Part shown: positions 56,069 to 64,000 of the stretch, piece by piece
Position numbering within the stretch: the stretch's first letter is position 1
Layout: each line of letters begins with the position of its first letter
DNA from: Ahaetulla prasina
Lineage: Eukaryota > Chordata > Lepidosauria > Squamata > Colubridae
NCBI RefSeq assembly: GCF_028640845.1
Contig: NC_080543.1
Location: 96,461,825 to 96,525,824 of the forward strand
DNA length: 64,000 bases
Direction of reading: 5' to 3'
Position numbers and translations under genes: made by a program
Notes under the pieces: generated by a model
Told to the model about the DNA's origin: nothing
The model's database searches: none
The model's input: the letters and a program-made list of their open reading frames with translations, nothing else

Positions 56069-56588
56069 CATTTATTCAAGGGCAAAATGCTTCCTGTTCG
56101 GACCGGATCGCGCGATCCCATAGCGATGGGAGCAGGTAGTTCGGAGAACTGGTAGCAAAAATCCCTGCCCCCCCCCACTGCCCACGCCTCGCTGTTCCTC
56201 TTCTCTGTCCCTGAAGCGCTCGGTGGTGATATAGCTGCAAACGGCCTTAAATGACTGCCGCGGCACTTCAAAGGACCGCACTACAGTTCATCAGCGCTGT
56301 AGGCAGCTAGTAGACTGGTGCCTCTATTTTTAAAGAAGGTAGACTGGGGCCTGCCAAAAAATGGAACTTGGTAGACCGGTGCCTCTCAGTAAAATGCAAT
56401 TGGTAGACCGGGGCCTCTATTTTTAAAGAAGGTAGACCGGTGCCTCCCAAGTTTTGTATATTATTTTTATTATTTATTATTTTTGACCATGCCCATTCAG
56501 TCACCTGACCACCAAGCCACACCCACCAATTAAGCCACGCCCACAGAACCGGTAGGGAAAATTTTTAGATTTTACCCCTGCATTTATT
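56069..56588. mobile_element. hAT-type MITE upstream of LONRF2
   Basis: Element 56077-56580 between perfect CATTTATT duplications. The right end is GATTTTACCCCTG; the left end CAAGGGCAAAATGC is a mutated partner. Interior holds several near-identical GGTAGACCGGTGCCTC modules (about 56310-56450), an internal tandem array. Confidence 0.85.
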
Positions 56589-56941
56589 CACAAACTTGGA
56601 CCATGAAGATACCTGGCAAAACATCTCTGGGACCAGGATTTTTCATATATTATCATTACTACAAAATCATCCTGTATGGCTTTAATTTTGTATAATAATT
56701 AATTTAATAGACAATTGCCAAATTGGTTAGAAGATACTGAAAATTCTGTTTTAATAAGAACTGTTTTTTGGGGACATCTAGTGGTGAATCCAAATAATAA
56801 ATACTGTAGTTTTTAGACTAAAAGGTGGAAGCATTATTCTGGTAAACGGAATTGGAACAAAAAGAGCATAAAATGGAATAATGAAAACTCTTCATATATT
56901 TTATTGCAGTAGCTATACTGCAGCATCAAAATCTAGAATGG

Positions 56942-57575
56942 TATTTATTTATTTATTTATTTATTTTATTTGATTTTTATACCGCCCTTCTCCCGAAGGA
57001 CTCGGGGCGGTGTACAGGCAAAATAAAACCAACAATACAAATATACACGATTTAAATACCCTTAAAAAACTTATTCAAAATTAGCCTGATGTTAAAAATT
57101 ATCGTCAATTAAAACCCCATTTAAAATTGCTAAAATTCACTTTTAAAATCCAATTAAGCCAGCCCCGCGCGAATAAAAAGATGTGTCTTCAGTTCGCGAC
57201 GGAATGTCCGAAGGTCAGGTATTTGACGTAAACCCGGGGGAAGCTCGTTCCAGAGAGTGGGAGCCCCCACAGAGAAGGCCCTTCCCCTGGGGGCCGCCAG
57301 CCGACATTGTTTGGCGGACGGCACCCTGAGAAGTCCCTCTCTATGGGAGCGTACGGGTCGGTGGGAGGCATGTGGTAACAGCAGGCGGTCCCGTAAGTAC
57401 CCAGGTCCTAAGCCATGGAGCGCTTTAAAGGTCGTAACCAACACCTTAAAGTGCACTCGAAAGGCCACAGGCAGCCAGTGCAGTCTGCGCAGGAGCGGTG
57501 TTACATGGGAGCTACGCGTAGCTCCCTCTATCACCCGCGCAGCTGCATTCTGGACTAACTGAAGCCTCCGAGTAT
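56942..57575 (-). mobile_element. 5'-truncated CR1/L2-group LINE
   Basis: Minus-strand ORF2 C-terminus from 57534 to 57154 is open: IEGATRSSHVTPLLRRLHWL, FKVLVTTFKALHGLGPGYLR and FRRELKTHLFIRAGLA. It has a hairpin terminus and an (AAAT)n tail at 56942-56970. It is very similar to 6692-7084, so the two are recent relatives. Confidence 0.92.
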
Positions 57576-58044
57576 TAATTTTGTATTATGGTATATACTA
57601 AAATGTGATGTTGCTTGGAGTATTTGGCTTATCAAAAGCTAAGTCATACATATTCTCGGCTAAAGTAAGCTTTGAACCAGGGACTTCGAATTATAGTGCA
57701 TGGACTTAACCATTCCAGTCCAGTGAAATTCCATTTTAGATATTCTTTCTTATATCTTCCATTCATGATTTTATTTTGAGGAGGGAAAGTTTATTTGTTT
57801 GACAATAAAATTTAATATAGCATCACAGATATCTGTACTCAAGACCTGCTTTTTGATATTTTAATATTTAAGTTGCTTAGTGGGTAATCCCTTCTACAGT
57901 TCAGTGAACCATGCCTAAGATGCTTAGGTAAGTGGGCCCCTATCTAACCAACAGTTTGATAGTAAATATGAGGAGGCTGCAGAGGGCTATATGATGGACA
58001 AGATTTGACAATCATATGATTGACTGTATGATGGACAATTTGAC
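57576..58044. other. Intergenic, nothing recognised
   Basis: AT-rich spacer without assignable features. Confidence 0.5.
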
Positions 58045-58292
58045 AACACTGATATAAAGGCCTGTGAAGAAATAGGTATTTATGATTGCTGTTTCCCAAG
58101 GTCATGTAATTACCTTTTGTGACCTTCTGACAGGCAAAGTCAATGGGGAAGCCAGATATACTTAACAACTGGGTTACTAATTTATCAACTGCAGTGATTC
58201 ACTTAACAACTGTGGCAACAAAGGTTGTAAAATGTCTCACTTAACAACAGAAATTTTGGGCTCAATTGTGATCGGAAATCAAGGACAACCTA
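58045..58292. mobile_element. Tigger-like MITE, copy E (partial)
   Basis: Shares CAAAGTCAATGGGGAAGCCA and CAGTGATTCACTTAACAACTG with copy A. The right terminus is mutated and the left terminus is not clear. Confidence 0.6.
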
Positions 58293-58821
58293 TATTTTAC
58301 TTTGTTGTGAGAATGGTTTCCACTGCACCCAAGGCAACAGAATTGCACGGGCCATGATATACTGAGGTTTCATTTTCTTACTGATTCTACCTTCAATCAT
58401 TTGTTATTGGAGTGGTTGTACATTCTCTTTATTGAAAAGGCAACTGAGAAAGTCCTAGGTGTGCAAAGAGTGCTGGTTTGGGCACTACTTTCTTCAACAA
58501 CTTTTTATTTTTTCAAAACACCTCATCAAATAGTCTTCTAAGCCTTATATAACCCCCACTTGCATTTTAAAAAAAACGCCAAAAGGCTCTACTTTCAGTG
58601 GAAGGCTGTAGAAAACAACAACAAAGTAAGATACTTCGATAGAGGGTATTTCCCAGGAGACTAAGAAGAACAAGTATCCTCCTCACTAACCATTACTACT
58701 GCGTATTTTATGATTTGAGATTTCCATTACATCAATACTTTTGAAGTAGTCGATTCATGCCCCTTATAACACATTTATCAAGTCTGATATGTATCCCTAA
58801 GTGAAAAACAGAACCATTTAA
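58293..58821. other. Intergenic, nothing recognised
   Basis: No assignable features. Confidence 0.5.
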
Positions 58822-59008
58822 CAGTGGTGGGTTGCTCCCGGTTCTGTCCGGTTCTTGAGAACTGGTAGCAAAATCGGTGGGAGGCTCCGCCCACCCGCTC
58901 TGATGTCATATTTGGCGATCTGTGCATGTGCAGAAGTGCGAGCGAAGCATGTTTGCATGCGCACTCCTGTTATGAACCAGTAGTAAAGGTAAGTAGAACC
59001 CACCCCTG
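58822..59008. mobile_element. Short hAT-like MITE
   Basis: Ends CAGTGGTGGGTTGC and GAACCCACCCCTG. The flanks share ATTTAA, but an exact 8-bp duplication cannot be placed without assuming loss of CA from the left end. Interior is GC-richer, with AAGCATGTTTGCATGCGCAC. Confidence 0.65.
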
Positions 59009-60389
59009 ATTTAACAGTGAAAAAATGGATTTTGAATTCAGGTCACAAGAAAGATAATGGACTATTAGAGTTGGGCAAGCAATTTTGTTTCTTTGCTTGG
59101 AACTGAATTTCAATCACCCGTCATGTTTCTACATCTTGAATGCAAAACAGTGGCAACATGCATTGTTTATTTGCCTTTCCAAATGGCTTAGGCAACACCT
59201 GTTTTCCTGAAGCAGAATAGCTGTGTGGACATCTAGTTGGAGGAAACTGCACTTATGACTACATTGCTTGTTTGTCTCTTAAGTGACTTGTTTATCTGCT
59301 TTGCAAAGGTAAACAGTAATTAGTCAGCAAATAATGCAGTTCCAGGACACTCCTATGTGTAGCAAATCACTGTGAATCCAAAATGTTCTTGTTTTTTTAA
59401 TAAATGGAATGAAGTACTTTTCCCTTTTTTTATTAAAATTTCAGGTTGCAACAGTGTTTTTTTTTAATTTAATATATTTTGGTTCAAAATATGAACCATG
59501 AAGTAATGACTCTTAATATTCAACATAATTTGAACACAAATATCATAGTACAAGTTTCACTTACCTCAAGAGAAGGCAAGGTTTTTTTTTAATCAACTAA
59601 GAGGTACTGGTATTTGAAATGGAGAGTTGATGGTTAAAAAAAACCACAAGGATCAAGGGTCAGAAAAGATGTTCAATGTTCAGCCCACTATTCGTTAAAT
59701 TTTGAGTTATTTTTAGCATTAATGTGTGTTCAAGACTTAGCACACTTGTTATATTTAGTTTTCTGTACATAATTAATAAATAATCATGCCATTATGGCTA
59801 TTGTGGTACTTTTTGGATAACCCAGAAGTGGCATGCAACCAGGAACTGCCCATCTCTGATTTACCAGGTGATGATAGTAAAGACCATTTTTAGTTGATCG
59901 TGACTAGAATACATACTGGGCAGAAACATATCTAGTTATGGGGAGCTATGAAGTAAATGCTTGTAAATTATAACCAAACCTTTTTGCCTTCTGAGAGTAT
60001 ACATAGATCTGATATCAATGATTTTTATTGGGGAGGTAATCCTTAATAAGACAGGATGGGCCACTGAGAAAGCAAATATTTCATTTCAGTTGGAGCTTCT
60101 CTTCCCTGACAAAAATATGTGAAGGGTAGATTTGTAAAGAAAGCAGGAGTTCCTTAGATTCCGATGTAGCTATCTTTGTGAAAACAGAAAAATATTTCAA
60201 TATAAGATGAGAATTAGCTTGGTTCTGTTGTTCATAGCTGCATATTAGAAATTGCTTCAAATAATTGAGAGCTGTCCATTTATAATGGAAGCTACCCTAA
60301 TCACCCTCTGGTTATCACTGTGGCCAAAACAATAGCATTGCCACTGTGCTGCATCCTTTTCTGAGAACAAAGAAGATATATTTAAAATA
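59009..60389. other. Intergenic, nothing recognised
   Basis: About 1.4 kb without a recognisable repeat, exon or RNA gene. Confidence 0.5.
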
Positions 60390-60817
60390 TACTGTATTTT
60401 TTGGAGTATAAGACGCACCTTAGTTTTTGGGGAGAAAAATAAGAAAAAAGCTGATTGGCAGGTGGATCCGCCATACCCCCATTTAGCTGTTCCCAGAGGT
60501 GAATTTTAGTAACAGGTTCCTTGGTTGTGAGCTCTGTGCCTTGCTTTTTTTTTTTTGGCTTTTTTTTCTGCCTCTGAAAGCCTCTGAAACAGCTTCAGGA
60601 AAAAAAGCCTCTGAAGCTCTGTTTGGGGGCTTCTTTTCTGAAGCTCTGTTTGGGGGCTTCTTTTCTGAAGCTTCGTTTCTGATGCTTTTTTTCAGCCTCT
60701 GAAATCTCCATTTGAGAAGCTGACCGGGACTACATTTGGAGTATAAGACACACCCAGATTTTCACCTTCTTTTTTGGGGAAAAAAAGGTGCGTTTTATAC
60801 TCCAAAAAATACAGTAC
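60390..60817. mobile_element. TA-flanked MITE with internal tandem repeats
   Basis: Inverted ends TACTGTATTTTTTGGAGTAT and ATACTCCAAAAAATACAGTA, followed by AAGACGCACC-type sequence, including the TA target. Interior has two full and one partial copies of a 29-bp unit containing CTCTGTTTGGGGGCTTC (60612-60680). No transposase. Confidence 0.8.
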
Positions 60818-61262
60818 TTAAGAATGCCTGGGCCAGCTACAGAATTGCTACAATTCTGAAGCTAACAATAATTATAATGCATTAATGTTGTATGCCTTAA
60901 GGCTAGTCTACTTGTTGTTAATATATAGGGTAGCTTCCCATAGGGCAAGGCTAGGCTGGTGTAACAAGATAGGCAAGCAGGTTGGGGAAATAGGGCAGAA
61001 GACAGAATAACAAAACAAGAAGGTGTCGGACTATTGTTATTATTAAATCAATAATTCCATTTTGGGAAACCAAAGTCATGAAATAGATTGTACTAGATTC
61101 CATACTGTATTCCGTAAGGTAAAGATAGCTAAACATAGAATTGTAGGCTTTGGGTACTGTCTAGTCTGTATGTCATACCAGTAGAAAGAGATAATGAAAG
61201 AGGCAGTTTTGCATAGTAAGAAAAACTTAACGACAAGCAGTCTTGGGAAATTGGATTCATTT
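60818..61262. other. Intergenic, nothing recognised
   Basis: AT-rich, no assignable features. Confidence 0.5.
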
Positions 61263-61950
61263 AAATGAATAGCTTCTTCTCCAAAAACACTACACTACTA
61301 ACCAGAGCATATAAAACATTTGCTAGACCAATTCTTGAATACAGCTTGACTGTTTGGAACCCATACCTCATTTCTGACATCAATACAATTGAACGTGTCC
61401 AGAAATATTTTACAAGAAGAGTACTCCACTCCTCCAAATACAACAAAATATGCCACCAGACTTGAAATCCTGGGTTTAGAAAACTTAGAACTACGCCGCC
61501 TTCGACATGACCTGAGTTTAACTCATAGAATCATCTATTACAATGTCCTTCCTGTCAAAGACTAATTCAGCTTCAATTGCAACAATACACGAGCACACAA
61601 TAGATTTAAGCTTAATGTTAACCGCTCCAATCTTGATTGCAGAAAATATGACTTCAGTAACAGAGTTGTTAATGCTTGGAATACGCTACCTGACTTTATG
61701 GTCTCTTCCCAAAATCCCCAAAGCTTCAACCAAAAACTATCTACCATTGACCTCACCCCATTCCTAAGAGGTCTGTAAGGGCTTGCATAAGAGCACAAGT
61801 GTGCCTACCGTTCCTGTCCTATTGCTTCCTTTTATTATATCCAATTAATATAGTTACTACATACTCATATTCATATATATGCTTATATATTGTATAATTA
61901 TTTCATGCTTATGCTTATATATACTATGTGACAAAAATAAATAAATAAAT
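61263..61950 (+). mobile_element. CR1-group LINE, ORF2 C-terminus and 3' UTR
   Basis: Plus-strand frames read SFFSKNTTLLTRAYKTFARP, EYSLTVWNPYL, RVQKYFTRRV and, after a frame change near 61465, NLELRRLRHDLSLTHRIIYY, then VVNAWNTLP. This layout is typical of CR1/Rex1-type ORF2 C-termini and is a different family from the 6484/27330 LINEs. The 3' UTR ends with CTATGTGACAAAAATAAATA, an (AAAT)n tail. At least two frameshifts are present. Confidence 0.85.
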
Positions 61951-61989
61951 AAAAAGTCATGAAATCAAGTGTTAACATTTAAAATTGAG

Positions 61990-62071
61990 TGTTAAGTTTA
62001 CTTAATAACCACCTTGATTAGCAACAAAAAATTTGGTCCTGATTATGATCGTAAGTTGAGGATTATCTATA
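61990..62071. repeat. Tigger-like MITE end fragment, copy F
   Basis: The block TTGATTAGCAACAAAAAATT then GATCGTAAGTTGAGGATTAT resembles the right end of the CAGGTAGTCC MITEs. It is partial. Confidence 0.5.
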
Positions 62072-62369
62072 ATGAGGTCCAACAGTTCTTACTAAATGCA
62101 CAGTTCAGCATGGTACCAGTATTCCCTGCTAGAATTTATCTTTGTTATGTTGCAATCAACTTTGCAAGGACCTCAGAAATACTTGGTTCCTAAGGTATAC
62201 TGTATGTAACTTGCTGATCCCACTTTTGATTACCTATGGCATCAGGTTTGGCATAATTAAATGACAGAAGAAGTGCCATCAAAGGCAATAGGCCCAGAAC
62301 TCTAGAATTGGGATGATATTACTTGTGCTCTAGTTCCACCAATATCTCTTATAGTTTAACTAAACAAGC

Positions 62370-62487
62370 TTGCTTATCTATAAAAGATATTCCTTGTGTG
62401 TCACATTCCTTGTGTGTCCAATCAAATTCCTTGTGTGTTCAATCACACTTGGCCAATAAAAAAATTCTATTCTATTCTATTCTAAAA
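62370..62487 (+). repeat. Snake CR1-type 3' end with (ATTCT)n microsatellite
   Basis: ATTCCTTGTGTGTC-like units occur three times (62388-62450), followed by CACTTGGCCAATAAAAAAAT and about four ATTCT repeats to 62487. This tail architecture is known for a snake CR1 family whose insertions seed such microsatellites. Confidence 0.75.
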
Positions 62488-63835
62488 GGATTGACTTTTA
62501 AATATTCAGTTTACCTTGGGGTAGTCACTTTGTTTTGCTTAGATCACTTTAACCTTCTGTGAGAACTAGCATAGCTTCCATTTGTGTTTACCCTCTGGAA
62601 GTATGACTCATATACTGAAGAATTTTTTTTCTTAATGTGATGCTGTCATTTAGAATATCTTTTCACTTCCTTAAAGCCAAAACGTGATCTCTTGCTCACA
62701 CGCTGCTGTTCAGTTTGGAAGTCTAATTTGGATTCAACTCATAGGGTGGAAAATAAGCAGCAATTTCACTTGTCGAAGGAATTCGTCAGATGCAGCAGTT
62801 AATTTTGGTGATTCGTCAACATATATAGCATCGGACAATTGTCCAATGATGCATTCTAATGGCAGTGTGCTACGGGCAAAAACAGATTGATTTTTCCTAT
62901 TCCTGCCGATCTGAAGGAACACTTTTTCAGCTGCTAACTGCCTTATATCTCAATATATGAGAAATAAACAGACAAAGGAGGCTAACTAAAGTATTTTTGG
63001 CTATACTCATCATTTTGCAATTCTTCAGAAATGTCAAGAATATTGTTTCTTGTATTGTCCACTAGAGTTAGATATGTTAACATCCATATACCGGTAAACT
63101 AGTGATTTTCAATATACAGAATACTGTTTCAAATGCTTTATTATAGTTAATTGAGAATTCAAGCAGAAAAATATTTTGCATGATAAACACTAGACTTTTT
63201 TTTTTACTTGTACACCAAGAGTCCCTCTGTATCTAAATCTGGTAAGTAAACACTCTATTTTGTAGCTTTCTAAAAAATATTTTAGTCCCAAATTTACCAT
63301 TAGCAGGGATTAATTTTGCTACTCCCTTCAATTTATTGCAGAGATGTGTTTAAAGAAATATTAAATTAGTTTAAAACGTATAGTTTCCTTGGGCCAGCAA
63401 GCTATGAATTTTGCCTCAGTTGATCAGCTGTTCAGAAGAATCCCTTTACCTTTAGTGGAACTTTTAAGGGAGATCATGTATATGTTACAGAGAAGGATCT
63501 CAGATCAGTAATATTCAGTTCTAGCTGGTGATATATCTCCTGTTTTTTTTTACTTTTGGGATTTAGGGATCTAAATTTTGTGCTAATACACATTATTCTT
63601 ATTCCTACTTTGGGCTCTTCAGATTGGTATGTTATAATCCACATGCCATAAACTTGCAATTGGCATTTCAAAACATTCTGGGCAAAAATGTTGCCATCAG
63701 GATTGGGTCTGGTATTGTCAAGTGGTAATCTAATGAGTTCTACTTCTATCAAGGGACTGAAAAAAGTATTTAATGTATTTCATACACATAACAATGTGAA
63801 GTGGCATTATTAATACAAAAATACGGTTAGTAATT
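62488..63835. other. Intergenic with two unassigned minus-strand open stretches
   Basis: Minus frames at 62922-62734 (with LPLECIIGQLSDAIYVDESP) and 63752-63474 (with IRLPLDNTRPNPDGNIFAQN) look somewhat protein-like but match no family I recognise. Neither has clear splice sites or neighbours, and both may be repeat-derived. No gene is called. Confidence 0.3.
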
Positions 63836-64000
63836 TAGGCAAGTGCTTTCCTACTTGAAAACCATCACGGATCCACTGTTAGACCCCTTGCAATTTGCAT
63901 ACCGAGCAAATAGATCAACAGATGATGCTGTTAATATGGCTCTGCACTACATCCTACAACATCTTGAGTCTCCAAAGACCTATGCAAGGGTCCTCTTTGT
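63836..64000 (+). mobile_element. Rex1/CR1-like LINE reverse transcriptase, cut by window end
   Basis: Translates as ITDPLLDPLQFAYRANRSTD then DAVNMALHYILQHLESPKTY, the RT block preceding the first catalytic Asp motif in Rex1/CR1-type elements. No stop before the window edge at 64000. The 5' end is near 63840, so it appears truncated on that side. Confidence 0.85.

Overview
The window is vertebrate, squamate-reptile DNA, most probably from a snake. The evidence is an intron-containing vertebrate gene, very many squamate-type interspersed repeats (CR1/L2-group LINEs, a tRNA-derived SINE with a LINE-like tail, hAT and Tigger-like MITEs, a Helitron, a DIRS retrotransposon), and a CR1-type 3' end that runs into an (ATTCT)n microsatellite, a signature known from snake genomes.

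The one cellular gene I can support is LONRF2, on the minus strand. All twelve coding exons were located from homology and splice sites. Exon 1 is at 52975-53749 inside a CpG island, and the stop codon is in exon 12 at 21252-21410. The exons join in frame to 2367 nt (788 residues plus stop), with TPR-like repeats, two RING fingers and a C-terminal Lon N-terminal (LON) domain. A repeat-poor stretch from 21251 down to a candidate polyadenylation signal near 17840 is probably the 3' UTR.

Layout: 1-8794 is intergenic, with LINE ends, a probable LTR on the minus strand, unidentified coding-like remnants, a 1.2-kb non-autonomous Helitron and a 5'-truncated LINE. 8795-14684 is a structurally complete but mutated DIRS-group tyrosine-recombinase retrotransposon, with gag, RT/RNase H, tyrosine recombinase, inverted terminal repeats and an internal complementary region. 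14685-17837 holds old LINE fragments and two Tigger-like MITEs. 17838-53749 is LONRF2; its introns contain SINEs, several hAT MITEs with 8-bp target duplications, a CR1/L2 LINE and a 1.8-kb foldback-type palindromic DNA element. 54260-64000 is upstream intergenic DNA with more MITEs and LINE fragments, cut by the window edge inside a Rex1/CR1-like reverse transcriptase.

No rRNA, functional tRNA, CRISPR array or bacterial-type operon was seen. The most distinctive items are the DIRS element, whose internal region pairs with both of its termini, and the nested foldback element in LONRF2 intron 11. I did not find a convincing new multi-gene system. Exon, repeat and motif positions were read by eye, and ends marked approximate may be off by a few bases.
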